Source of the DNA: Rubrobacter sp. | GTDB lineage: Bacteria; Actinomycetota; Rubrobacteria; Rubrobacterales; Rubrobacteraceae | Length of the DNA: 16,920 nucleotides | Assembly: GCA_016781775.1 (NCBI GenBank) | Contig: JADDPR010000246.1 | Coordinates: 1 to 16,920 of the forward strand | Direction: 5' to 3' | Shown: one piece after another, positions 1-6,226 of the stretch | Layout of the letters: each line of letters starts with the position of its first letter | Numbering within the stretch: the first letter of the stretch is position 1 | Program-made: the position numbers and the translations under genes | Notes under the pieces: generated by a model | What the model saw: only the letters and a program-made list of their open reading frames with translations | Told to the model about the DNA's origin: nothing | The model's database searches: none

Positions 1-107
1 CGACGCCCGAACCCAGTCCTGCCCCGGCGACCGCGAGCCCTTCGGCGGCCCCCGCGAACCCCGCCCCGGCGCAACCACTACGTTCCGGCATTCGGCTCAG
101 GTCACGG
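1..107. other. window edge, no supported gene
   Basis: A GC-rich stretch downstream of the 108-428 gene. On the minus strand an open frame begins with ATG at position 91 and runs off the window edge after about 30 Gly/Ala-rich codons. It has only a weak ribosome binding site. It could be the first part of the next gene of the leftward operon, but too little is visible to call it. Confidence 0.3.
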
Positions 108-428
108 TCAATGCTCCTCCTCGCCCTCATCCACGAACCACGGGCGCTCCACGCCGCGCCACTCAAGCTCCGCGAAGACCCTGGAGAGGGTCTCGTGCTG
201 CTCCTTCTTGCGCTTCGCCTCGGTGAGCGAGGCCCGGTAGCGGTCCGTGAGGTCGCAGTCCCACCCGAACTCGACGTCCCCGTATCCCTCCAGGAGCGCC
301 TCTTCGGTCCCGCTCAGGGGAGCGCCGCAGGTCCGCAAGACGCGAGCAACGCCCCTCTCTAGGGCGGCCTGGTACTGCGCCTCGGTGGGGACCTCCAGCC
401 TACGCAGCCGCTCGTGCAGACGACCCAT
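108..428 (-). CDS. hypothetical charged protein of the mobile element
   Basis: A 106-residue soluble protein that I do not recognise. The ATG at 428 follows a good ribosome binding site (GGGGAGG, four bases away). It overlaps the 3' end of the upstream gene (400-861) by 29 bases, so the two are probably co-transcribed and translationally coupled. The protein begins MGRLHERLRRLE. It has a single central Cys pair (C34 and C57, not arranged as a metal site), a charged helical middle and a very acidic tail ending EGEEEH. There is no signal peptide or membrane segment. Its place after a DUF5763-like protein suggests an accessory role in the element, but function cannot be inferred. Confidence 0.7.
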   Translation of the reverse strand: MGRLHERLRRLEVPTEAQYQAALERGVARVLRTCGAPLSGTEEALLEGYGDVEFGWDCDLTDRYRASLTEAKRKKEQHETLSRVFAELEWRGVERPWFVDEGEEEH

Positions 429-861
429 CGCGCCTCCCCTCCAGGGCGGCCAGACGTTCCTCGAACTCCTCCGTCTCCCGCACCTTTCGCTCCTGCTCGA
501 CGGCGCGGATGATCGTGTTGCAGATCTGGTTGAGGACGGTGCCCATCGCCGGCGTCACCTTGCCCTCCTTCACGTCGCGTGCCAGCGCCTTCAGCTCGTC
601 CTTGAGCTCCCCGATCTCCAGCGTCGCGGGCGAGTGCACGGCCCTCCCGCCGGCCCTCGCGTTGCGCGACCTCCGCTCGGCGAGTTCGGGGTCGTGGTGC
701 CAGCAGTAGGGCTCGCCGGCCTGCGGGGCGTTGGGGCAAGGGCGGCCGTACTTCGTGGTCCCCGTGCACAGGACCTCCCGGGGAGGGGTAGGGGAAGTCC
801 CGTCGCCCACCCCCGCGTTCTTTGCTCCTTGGTTCAACTGACCGCGTTCTGCCTTGCTCAT
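400..861 (-). CDS. DUF5763-like Cys/His small protein
   Basis: A 153-residue protein. The ATG at 861 is chosen because AAAGGAG lies just upstream; the longer frame to 1119 is low-complexity and has no such site. Residues 31-57 hold a Cys/His knuckle, C32-x9-C42-x10-C53-x2-H56, with the pattern CTGTTKYGRPC then YCWHH, typical of the small zinc-binding-like proteins grouped as DUF5763. Such proteins are common in actinobacterial phages and integrated elements. The rest (about 60-150) is helical and charged, with an IGELKDELKALARDV stretch that looks like an oligomerisation helix. This shape is sometimes seen near small-terminase genes, so a DNA-packaging or regulatory role is possible but unproven. 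It heads the 861-to-108 leftward pair. Confidence 0.75.
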   Translation of the reverse strand: MSKAERGQLNQGAKNAGVGDGTSPTPPREVLCTGTTKYGRPCPNAPQAGEPYCWHHDPELAERRSRNARAGGRAVHSPATLEIGELKDELKALARDVKEGKVTPAMGTVLNQICNTIIRAVEQERKVRETEEFEERLAALEGRRDGSSARAAA

Positions 862-1023
862 GTCTCGCTCCTTTACCGATACTGCTATGGATGGGTTCGT
901 TAGGTTGCGCCGACGCCTGGCGCGCAGCCCGCTGGGGCCGAGCCTGCCGCTCACGGGGACGCTCCCCTCGGCGTCGGTTCTCTCGTCATGCTCTGAGTTT
1001 CTTTCCGTCGTTTGGTCGCGGCT

Positions 1024-1088
1024 GCCACGTGAGCCACGTATACTGCCCGCCGTGGAGGATAAGAAGCCAACAGACCCGGGCCACGTGA
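1024..1088. repeat. three GCCACGT(GA) motifs around the 1052 start
   Basis: GCCACGT occurs at 1024-1030, 1033-1039 and 1080-1086. The first and third continue as GCCACGTGA and contain the palindrome CACGTG. The first two lie 9 bases apart and abut the likely -10 box of the 1052 gene; the third is inside its 5' coding region. This arrangement fits an operator for a local regulator. The motif is short and GC-rich, so chance is possible. Confidence 0.3.
1039..1044 (+). promoter_or_regulatory. -10 box placing a leaderless start
   Basis: TATACT lies seven bases before the GTG at 1052, so transcription would begin at or within a base or two of the start codon. No ribosome binding site lies between them. 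No good -35 stands at 17 bases; the nearest TTGGTC (1012-1017) is 21 bases away. Confidence 0.45.
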
Positions 1089-1267
1089 ATCGCAACGGGC
1101 AGGTGACAATCCGCGACACCGGAACTAGTGGGGCGGACTTCGGTCAACGCATCTTTCAGATGGGGTGCAGCAGGTGTGGGGCGGTCTACGGCTCTTACAG
1201 CGGCGATGTCTTTCAGCGCAAGTGCCCCGACTGCCAGGATGGCAGCGCGGGACCCGTCCTGGTGTAG
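1052..1267 (+). CDS. small zinc-ribbon protein, probably leaderless
   Basis: A 71-residue protein starting at GTG 1052. The frame is open further upstream, but codon use there looks non-coding and a TATACT box sits seven bases before this GTG. The protein has two CxxC pairs, C39/C42 (CSRC) and C58/C61 (CPDC), around the patch VYGSYSGDVFQRK. That is a zinc ribbon of a kind I associate with small conserved hypotheticals near DNA-modifying or mobile genes in many bacteria. No catalytic residues are evident. It is the only plus-strand gene in the left arm and faces the primase gene, with the repeat arrays between their 3' ends. It could be a nucleic-acid-binding accessory factor. Confidence 0.7.
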   Translation: MEDKKPTDPGHVNRNGQVTIRDTGTSGADFGQRIFQMGCSRCGAVYGSYSGDVFQRKCPDCQDGSAGPVLV

Positions 1268-1296
1268 CTCGTACCTCCTCCTCGTTACCGACACCG

Positions 1297-1330
1297 ATGA
1301 CGCCAGTGACACCCATGACACCATGACACT
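1297..1330 (+). repeat. TGAC(A/G)C array A (9-9-8 spacing)
   Basis: Four copies of TGAC(A/G)C begin at 1298, 1307, 1316 and 1324, spaced 9, 9 and 8 bases. Each is preceded by A, G or CA, giving the unit (C)ATGACACC. It lies in the gap between the converging 1052 and primase genes. A GTGTC at 1334-1338 can pair with the last GACAC. It is likely one of four binding arrays. Confidence 0.8.
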
Positions 1331-1361
1331 GGGGTGTCGTCCGCCCCGAGATCCCGGCCGC

Positions 1362-1395
1362 ATGACACGGATGACACTCATGACACCATGACACC
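1362..1395 (+). repeat. TGACAC array B (9-9-8 spacing)
   Basis: Four copies of TGACAC begin at 1363, 1372, 1381 and 1389, again spaced 9, 9 and 8 bases and in the same orientation as array A, 65 bases further on. It overlaps the last codons and the stop of the primase-helicase gene, so part of it is translated as that protein's C-terminal VMVS. Confidence 0.8.
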
Positions 1396-3927
1396 CCCCT
1401 CTCCCCCGGTCCGATCCCCCGCCGGACGGTCCCAGACATTCTCGGAGTATTCTTTCTTTAGGACGATGGATCTCGCCTCGGCGGACCGCTGGCCCTTCTC
1501 GGCGAACAGGGTCGGGCTGTTTCGGGCCGCCTTCTGTGCCGCCTGCGTTAGGGCGTCTGGGATCTTCGGAAGGGCCTTCGCGTAACCGAGAGCTTTCAGC
1601 GCGTCGAACAGCTCCGTGGCCGACCCCTCCCAGGAACCCCCATTCTTGTCGAGGAACTGCCCCAGGGCGTAGGCCAGGAGGTCGTCCTTGTTTTCCTTCT
1701 TGAACTCGGCGTAGACGCGGTAGGACTGCGCGACGAAGTATCGGGCAAGTTCCCACGCCTTATCGAGATCCTCCTTGCGAACCTCCTCGACGTACTCCCC
1801 GTCCTCCACCGTCCGTACGAGGGCTAGGACGAGTGCGAACCGGGGGAAGTGGGCCTTCATCTTCCCGAGCACCCCACGCATGAACGTGGGGGTCCCGGGC
1901 TCGTCGGCGCTGTCCTTGAGAGCCCGCTTGTACGCCTTCCACGCCGGTATCGCGTCGTGTGATAGGGGAACGTCCCTCGGAGCGGGGTTCCCGTACTCGT
2001 CCTCGCCCATCTCCAAGGCGTAAAGGCGGTTCCAGACTTCGACGTACCCCTGCTCGGCCTCCACGGAGACATCCCGCTCGGAGTCGGGTTGCATCCTCGC
2101 GTCGGGCCACACGAAGAGGAAGCGCTCGACCATGCCATCCCCCGCCTCGATGTCGAGGACATGCAGCTTCTCGGGCTGGATGCTCCCCACCACGGAGACG
2201 CACGGGTACTCCACGTCGTACGTCTCGTCGTTGGTCTTCCTGTCCACCGGCGCGACCCTGCCACTGTGCTGCGAGAGCCAGAACTGGCGGTCCGACCCTT
2301 TGCCCTTGTACTGGTTGAGAGAATTGAAGAATCCAGCGAGCTCGTCGCGGGCGAGCACCAGTCCCCTCGGGTTTTCCGCCATCCTCACTTGCAGGGCTTC
2401 CACGGTGGCGTCCCCGACCCGTATGCGCTGCTTGGTGGGTTTCTCGGGTTCTTCGGGGGTGCGCTGCTTCTTCTTGCGGGCTTCGGCCGCCTGAGTCTCC
2501 CACTCCCGGTGCTCTCGTTTGTACTCTTCAAGAGCAAGCTTGTACCGATGGTTGAGGATTTTGCCTTGACGGTACACCGGCAACATAGCGGCGTCCTCTG
2601 CCGGGCTTTTGCCCGAGGCGGGAGGGGCCACGACTGCTGTGTACAGGGTCGGGAGTTCGGGCCACGTGCGCTCTATCCTGAACCGGCGGCTCGCACCTAT
2701 GGCCGTCCCGAGCGCCGCGACCATCGGCAGGGCCACGAACTCCACGGGTGCTTCCTTCGCGTGTGCCGCCTCCTCAAGGTAGCGCCTGAGGGTGGGAGGG
2801 AGCGCGTGCAGGGGGAACGGCATACCGTCCACGCGGTATCGGAGCGGGGCTACCCCTAGTGTCATGGTGTCACAGGCGTCATGGGTGTCAGGGCGGGGCG
2901 GGCCTGAGGGGGGTGTCATGGTGTCACAGGCGTCATCGGCGTCATGGGCGGCACCATCCGGGGACTCGTCCTCCCCCTCGTCGAACTTCACCCCGGAGAA
3001 GTCCTGCTCTGCGCCGTAGAACTCGGTCCTCCCGACAAGCGCCTTACGAATCGTCCTGTCCCGGTAGTCTTCTCGGTTCCACTTCTCGCGCATCAGCGCC
3101 GACCCTCGGAACAGGCGGTCGATCTGCTCCTCGTCCTGGGTGTAAAAACTCAGGATGCTCACGAGGGCGAAATCCGCCGCCGAGTCGTCGTCATCGTGTC
3201 CTGAGGTGTCGCCCTCGTCGTAGAGCCGTGCGAACTTCTCGCTGTTCTTCGCGTTGCGGGCCTTCTCCAAGACCTCCTCGTCCTCCATAGCCGGGGAAAC
3301 GGGATCTGGAATCTTCCCATCGTCACCGAGACCCGGACTGTCGGGAAGCTCGGGCAAAACACGGTCCAGTTCTTCGGGGTCGTGTAGTTCCCCCGTCGTC
3401 TCCGTGACGCTCACCCCCGGGGCGTCAGCGTACTTGCGGTTGTGGGTTCCGGGCACCCTGAGAAGCTGCGTGAGGTCCCAACCCGACATGTCCGCCCCTA
3501 CGGCGCGGGCGAGGCGCCTGTTGAGCCGTTCGGCGGCCCTGGGCTCGACGGGGCGGGAGAGGAGCCAGTAGAGTTGCGTCCTCCTGGGCGAGCTCTCGAC
3601 CACGACGCTAGGTTCCGGCGCGTCCTCGGAGACCTGCGCCCCGTCGCCGTCGGCGTAAAGCGCGCGAACCGGGGCGGCGGTATCTTTCGCCCGGTGCTCC
3701 TCCATGAGGAGGTGGGCGCAGAAGTACGTCTCGCGCCCGGCCTCGTCCTCGTCGCGGGCGTAGCCTGCGGCGTCCTCCGCCTGCCCAGGATAACGGAAGT
3801 ACCGCTCCCGGAAGTCCCGAAGCCTCTCGCCATCGCGGGAGCCGGAGGCCACGCAGAGGTAGCCTTCCGCGCCACCGAAGACGGCGTACCACAGGGCGAG
3901 GGCTGCGTTCTCCGATTCACCCGTCAC
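1378..3927 (-). CDS. primase-helicase (RepB/AEP-type primase + DUF3987)
   Basis: An 849-residue replication protein. The start is the GTG at 3927, whose GTGA overlaps the TGA of the upstream gene, indicating translational coupling. Residues 1-180 resemble the RepB-like archaeo-eukaryotic primase fold: YADGDG (91-96, acidic metal site), SSPRRTQLYW (112-121) and DLTQLLRVPGTHNRKY (151-166). Residues 220-300 form the helical bundle usually following such primases (ending EKWNREDYRDRTIRKAL). Residues 370 onward are a DUF3987 helicase: Walker A APPASGKS (434-441) and Walker B GLVLARDE (522-529). Between the two parts lie two DACDTMT peptides (332-338 and 350-356), encoded by repeat arrays C and D. 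It probably primes and unwinds DNA at the element's own origin. Phage, satellite and integrative-plasmid primases share this layout. Confidence 0.9.
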   Translation of the reverse strand: MTGESENAALALWYAVFGGAEGYLCVASGSRDGERLRDFRERYFRYPGQAEDAAGYARDEDEAGRETYFCAHLLMEEHRAKDTAAPVRALYADGDGAQVSEDAPEPSVVVESSPRRTQLYWLLSRPVEPRAAERLNRRLARAVGADMSGWDLTQLLRVPGTHNRKYADAPGVSVTETTGELHDPEELDRVLPELPDSPGLGDDGKIPDPVSPAMEDEEVLEKARNAKNSEKFARLYDEGDTSGHDDDDSAADFALVSILSFYTQDEEQIDRLFRGSALMREKWNREDYRDRTIRKALVGRTEFYGAEQDFSGVKFDEGEDESPDGAAHDADDACDTMTPPSGPPRPDTHDACDTMTLGVAPLRYRVDGMPFPLHALPPTLRRYLEEAAHAKEAPVEFVALPMVAALGTAIGASRRFRIERTWPELPTLYTAVVAPPASGKSPAEDAAMLPVYRQGKILNHRYKLALEEYKREHREWETQAAEARKKKQRTPEEPEKPTKQRIRVGDATVEALQVRMAENPRGLVLARDELAGFFNSLNQYKGKGSDRQFWLSQHSGRVAPVDRKTNDETYDVEYPCVSVVGSIQPEKLHVLDIEAGDGMVERFLFVWPDARMQPDSERDVSVEAEQGYVEVWNRLYALEMGEDEYGNPAPRDVPLSHDAIPAWKAYKRALKDSADEPGTPTFMRGVLGKMKAHFPRFALVLALVRTVEDGEYVEEVRKEDLDKAWELARYFVAQSYRVYAEFKKENKDDLLAYALGQFLDKNGGSWEGSATELFDALKALGYAKALPKIPDALTQAAQKAARNSPTLFAEKGQRSAEARSIVLKKEYSENVWDRPAGDRTGGEGGVMVS
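2861..2891 (-). repeat. TGAC(A/G)C array C (9-9-8 spacing), inverted
   Basis: On the minus strand, TGAC begins at 2890, 2881, 2872 and 2864: spacings 9, 9 and 8. It lies inside the primase-helicase gene and encodes DTHDACDTMT. The final 8-base step breaks the codon period, so the peptide repeat alone does not explain the layout. It is inverted relative to arrays A and B. Confidence 0.8.
2915..2945 (-). repeat. TGAC(A/G)C array D (9-9-8 spacing), inverted
   Basis: On the minus strand, TGAC begins at 2944, 2935, 2926 and 2918: spacings 9, 9 and 8. It lies 54 bases from array C in the same orientation and encodes DADDACDTMT in the linker between the primase and helicase domains. Confidence 0.8.
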
Positions 3928-4346
3928 GATGCCCTCCCCGCCCGGACCTGCTCCGCGAGGTCCTTGAACTTTCTGACGCCTGGGCCGTTGTCGTTCGGCA
4001 GGGGGTGGTAGTAGGAATATCCGTCCGCGTGCTTGTTCGTCGGCCGCTGCCGGAACCGCCAATTCTGGTCGCTGCGCTTCACGGGCTTGTACCCGGCGTC
4101 CAGCATCGCGCCTTTGAAGGCGCCATTGCTTACATAAAAGCCCCCCGCCGCCTCGAAGTCGTGCTTCATCACGTAGCTCGTAGACGGCCCGACCCTCCCC
4201 GCCGGCTTCATCGCGACCTCGATCCACGCCCGCAGCGCCGCCTGCTCAGTGGGACCCAGGTTCTCGTACTCGCGCGGGTCGTCCACGGTCCTGGCACCAT
4301 TGACACCGGGACTCGTGGCTGCTTTTTTGGGTGTATCCTGCTGCAC
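3924..4346 (-). CDS. conserved hypothetical upstream of primase
   Basis: A 140-residue protein. The start is the GTG at 4346, preceded by a strong AAGGAGG (4352-4358). Its TGA overlaps the GTG of the primase gene, so the two are coupled. The middle (about 60-108) holds SYVMKHDFEAAGGFYVSNGAFKG split over two helices, then AMLDAGYKPVKRSDQNWRFR. I recall this pattern (YxxKHxFE ... YVTNGxFKxAMxxxGY ... NWxFR) from small proteins beside primase genes of plasmids and integrated elements in Gram-positives. No catalytic motif is clear. The basic, aromatic-rich core would suit DNA binding or loading of the primase. A lone TGACACC lies near its 5' end (4298-4304). Confidence 0.75.
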   Translation of the reverse strand: MQQDTPKKAATSPGVNGARTVDDPREYENLGPTEQAALRAWIEVAMKPAGRVGPSTSYVMKHDFEAAGGFYVSNGAFKGAMLDAGYKPVKRSDQNWRFRQRPTNKHADGYSYYHPLPNDNGPGVRKFKDLAEQVRAGRAS

Positions 4347-4412
4347 CGTGACCTCCTTGGGGTCCGACGGGGCCGCGATCTTTGGTAGGGGAGCGGCCCC
4401 CGTTACTTCGCC

Positions 4413-4844
4413 TTACTTTCCTTCCGCGACCTGCGTTTGCGCTGCCACCTTGTCGCCGAACGTCGCCAGCTTCGCCGCTATCTCCTGCTGCTCCTGCGAG
4501 AGCCGCTGCTGGCGCTCGACCAGAGCCGATATCTCGGCGCGGAGCCCCTCGTCCTCGTACAACTCGCTCAAATCGACCCTCGGGGTCCCGCGCCTAGGCG
4601 GGACGTGCGGCGCGTCCTCCGTGAAGCCCCTCGGCCAAGCGACCTCCTCCGGCTTGAGGCCGAAGACGGCCGCTATCCTGGTGGCCTTTGGCTTCTGCGG
4701 GACGACCTTCCCCTTGCGGACGCGCCAAAAGTTGACCTTGTCCACCTCCGCGAGACGCGCCACCCGGGTAGGTCCGCCGAACTCCTCCACGAGCTCCTCA
4801 AGCGACCGTGGCGCGACGGCGCTCTCTTCGCTAAACATCTCCAC
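4413..4844 (-). CDS. HTH regulator with C-terminal coiled coil
   Basis: A 143-residue protein. Residues 14-68 form a Cro/XRE-like helix-turn-helix: LEELVEEFGGPTRVARLA, then VNFWRVRKGKVVPQ, then ATRIAAVFGLKPEEVAW. Residues about 93-135 are heptad-rich (EISALVERQQRLSQEQQEIA) and predict a dimerising coiled coil. Two starts are possible, GTG 4844 and ATG 4838. AGGTGGAG directly abuts the ATG, leaving too little spacing, so GTG is taken with modest certainty. The gene is first in the leftward replication operon, 66 bases ahead of the 4346 gene, and a consensus-like promoter overlapping an inverted repeat lies upstream. This suggests an autoregulated repressor or copy-control protein. Confidence 0.8.
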   Translation of the reverse strand: MEMFSEESAVAPRSLEELVEEFGGPTRVARLAEVDKVNFWRVRKGKVVPQKPKATRIAAVFGLKPEEVAWPRGFTEDAPHVPPRRGTPRVDLSELYEDEGLRAEISALVERQQRLSQEQQEIAAKLATFGDKVAAQTQVAEGK

Positions 4845-4903
4845 CTGTCTTCGCCTCGCTTTCGGCGTCGCGGGGCCGCCCGTTGCGGACCCCGTATACC
4901 ACT

Positions 4904-4932
4904 ATTGTAGCATACAATGCTTACGGCTACAA
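4904..4932 (-). promoter_or_regulatory. promoter of the leftward replication operon
   Basis: Read on the minus strand: -35 TTGTAG (4932-4927), a 17-base spacer, -10 TACAAT (4909-4904). The -10 is one arm of a perfect inverted repeat, ATTGTA-TGC-TACAAT (4904-4918), a natural operator for the HTH protein encoded just downstream. Transcription would start about 53 bases before the GTG at 4844. Confidence 0.65.
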
Positions 4933-4940
4933 CTGGCTAC

Positions 4941-4954
4941 GTGACTCGCGTCAC
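4941..4954. promoter_or_regulatory. inverted repeat GTGAC-TCGC-GTCAC
   Basis: A perfect 5-bp inverted repeat with a four-base spacer, lying eight bases upstream of the -35 of the leftward promoter. It could be a second operator or an activator site. It also contains a TGAC core, as in arrays A-D. Confidence 0.35.
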
Positions 4955-5011
4955 ACGAGCGCCCGCGTGGGGCGGGGCCGCCGGAGAGCGACGACCCCTC
5001 CCCGGCAGGCG

Positions 5012-5392
5012 CTACTGGCGCTCCTCCCGCTGCCGCCTGTGGTAGCGATTCACCGCGACCTTGTAGCCGTAGCCCTCGTCAGGCGTCCAGAAGCCGCGCT
5101 CGTCGAGGACGCGCACGGCCTCTTCGCCGCTGGTGAAGTGCGGCTCCCACCAGCCCGGTTCGAGATGCCTCCAGAACGCCTCGTGTTCGTGCTGCTCCTC
5201 CGAGCCCGTGCCGTCGCGTTGTCCCTCCGGCTCGTGCTGCTCCTCGGGCTCGTGCTGCTCCTTTTCGGCCCTGGCGGTTTGCGCCTCACGCTCGGCCCTC
5301 TCCTGCTCGCGCTGACGTTCGCGCTGCTTACGTCGCGCGGTGGAACCGGGGGTTCCCTGCGCTGCCAAGTGCAGGTCTTTGTAGAAACCCAC
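5012..5392 (-). CDS. hypothetical charged protein with aromatic C-terminal domain
   Basis: A 126-residue protein; the GTG at 5392 follows AAGGAG by five bases. Residues 18-70 are a charged, Glu/Arg/Gln/His-rich helix with an EEQHEPEEQHEP repeat. Residues 72-115 form a compact aromatic domain (FWRHLEPGWWEPHF, then GEEAVRVLDERGFWTPDEGYGYKVAVNRY). I do not recognise the family. Upstream, in the same frame, the leader holds a strong ribosome binding site followed by ATG TAG, 16 codons before this start. The gene may therefore have lost its original start to a codon-2 nonsense change, or be controlled by a start-stop element. It lies between the two HTH genes and would be read from the divergent control region. 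Confidence 0.6.
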   Translation of the reverse strand: MGFYKDLHLAAQGTPGSTARRKQRERQREQERAEREAQTARAEKEQHEPEEQHEPEGQRDGTGSEEQHEHEAFWRHLEPGWWEPHFTSGEEAVRVLDERGFWTPDEGYGYKVAVNRYHRRQREERQ

Positions 5393-5440
5393 TTGGTCTC
5401 CTTCCTCTTCATTGGTCTCGACTCTCGTCCTGCCCGTCGC

Positions 5441-5458
5441 CTACATCTTCACCTCCTT
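5441..5458 (-). promoter_or_regulatory. start-stop element (AAGGAGGT + ATGTAG)
   Basis: On the minus strand a near-perfect ribosome binding site AAGGAGGT (5458-5451), a four-base spacer and ATG TAG (5446-5441). The TAG is in frame with the GTG of the downstream gene at 5392, with 16 sense codons between. Ribosomes would initiate and stop at once, then might reinitiate. Confidence 0.55.
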
Positions 5459-5479
5459 GTGTACTACTAGTGTTTTAAC

Positions 5480-5493
5480 ATAGCTATAGCTAT
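5480..5493. promoter_or_regulatory. 14-bp perfect palindrome in the divergent control region
   Basis: ATAGCTATAGCTAT is self-complementary over all 14 bases. It lies between the divergent genes 5012-5392 and 5662-6054 in an unusually AT-rich island, ahead of the start-stop leader. A likely operator for one of the two HTH proteins that flank it. Confidence 0.5.
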
Positions 5494-5603
5494 ACTGTAG
5501 CTTACCAGATGCTGGCGAGGCTAGAATCAGCGAAAGATGTGACAAAGAGAGCCCGCAGCCGCACGTACAGGGTATATTGGCTTACTTCTCCACATAAATC
5601 GCG

Positions 5604-5645
5604 TTAAGATGTTGCAGGATCAGAGCTATAGGTAGAGCGTATACT
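5604..5645 (+). promoter_or_regulatory. probable promoter of the rightward HTH gene
   Basis: Two options. TTAAGA (5604-5609), 17 bases, TATAGG (5627-5632) has correct spacing. TATACT (5640-5645) is a better -10, but its only good -35, TTGCAG (5612-5617), is 22 bases away. Either would drive the gene at 5662. Confidence 0.4.
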
Positions 5646-5661
5646 TAACGAAAGGTACACC

Positions 5662-6054
5662 GTGATAAAGCCGTTGAAAACGATACGCCAAGACCGGGGC
5701 ATCGGCGTGCGCAGGCTGTCGTCGGGCGCTCCGGTGGCCCCGCGCACGATCATCACTACGGAGAAGGGCGAAAGCACACCGAGCTTGGAGACCATCCGTA
5801 AAATCAGCCGCTTCCTCAAGGTAGACCCCATGGAAGTCGCGGAGTTCCGGGAAGCATTGAAAGATCAAGGCTTGGAGGAGCTACCGCCGGAGGACCCCCC
5901 ACAACCTGCGCCCCCAGCATACTCGGCGGGCGCGGAAGAACCTAGGGACCGGGGGCAGATGATCGAGGAGCTCGTGAGGCTGATGCGCAATCTCGGACGA
6001 GCCGACGTGGACCGTGCATACCGACTCCTCTTCGAGAACGAGCCGCCGACCTAA
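5662..6054 (+). CDS. XRE-type HTH regulator
   Basis: A 130-residue protein starting at GTG 5662, with AAAGG seven bases upstream. Residues 3-58 form an XRE/Cro-like domain: IKPLKTIRQDRGIGVRRLS, then PRTIITTEKGESTPSLETIR, then KISRFLKVDPMEVAEF, the usual last helix of this fold. A Pro-rich linker (74-88) leads to a helical tail (about 96-126, MIEELVRLMRNLGRADVDRA) that may dimerise. It faces away from the leftward genes across a palindrome-bearing control region, the classic placement of a lysogeny or copy-number switch, though no second-state regulator is proven. Confidence 0.8.
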   Translation: MIKPLKTIRQDRGIGVRRLSSGAPVAPRTIITTEKGESTPSLETIRKISRFLKVDPMEVAEFREALKDQGLEELPPEDPPQPAPPAYSAGAEEPRDRGQMIEELVRLMRNLGRADVDRAYRLLFENEPPT

Positions 6055-6125
6055 ACCCGCGCAACCCGCCACAAGCCAACCTCGGCCGCCTCTCAGACCT
6101 CGACCATGAATGCAGATTTGCATAC

Positions 6126-6154
6126 TTGCTATTAAGCAACGTTTGTGGTATAAT
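6126..6154 (+). promoter_or_regulatory. consensus promoter of the four-gene operon
   Basis: -35 TTGCTA (6126-6131), a 17-base spacer, and a perfect -10 TATAAT (6149-6154). It is the best housekeeping-type promoter in the window and directs transcription into a structured leader before the gene at 6227. Confidence 0.8.
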
Positions 6155-6173
6155 AAGGGGGTCAAATAAGAGC

Positions 6174-6210
6174 GGCCCCGGCGGTGCTGGAACACCCCGG
6201 GACCACGGCC
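6174..6210 (+). promoter_or_regulatory. structured 5' leader hairpin
   Basis: The leader folds as CCCGG (6177-6181), a bulged C, GGTG (6183-6186), loop CTGGAA, CACC (6193-6196), CCGGG (6197-6201): nine pairs with one bulge. Outer GGCC segments (6174-6177 and 6207-6210) could compete or extend it. The ribosome binding site AGGAGG (6215-6220) follows at once, so the fold could control translation or stabilise the mRNA. Confidence 0.6.
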
Positions 6211-6226
6211 CACCAGGAGGCACCTG

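Noticed and set aside
862..1119. N-terminal extension of the DUF5763-like protein to 1119
   Set aside because: The extension is compositionally odd and crosses the 1052 promoter and start; a strong ribosome binding site marks ATG 861.
1288..1397. CRISPR array
   Set aside because: The units are 8-9 bases with no spacers and no cas genes nearby.
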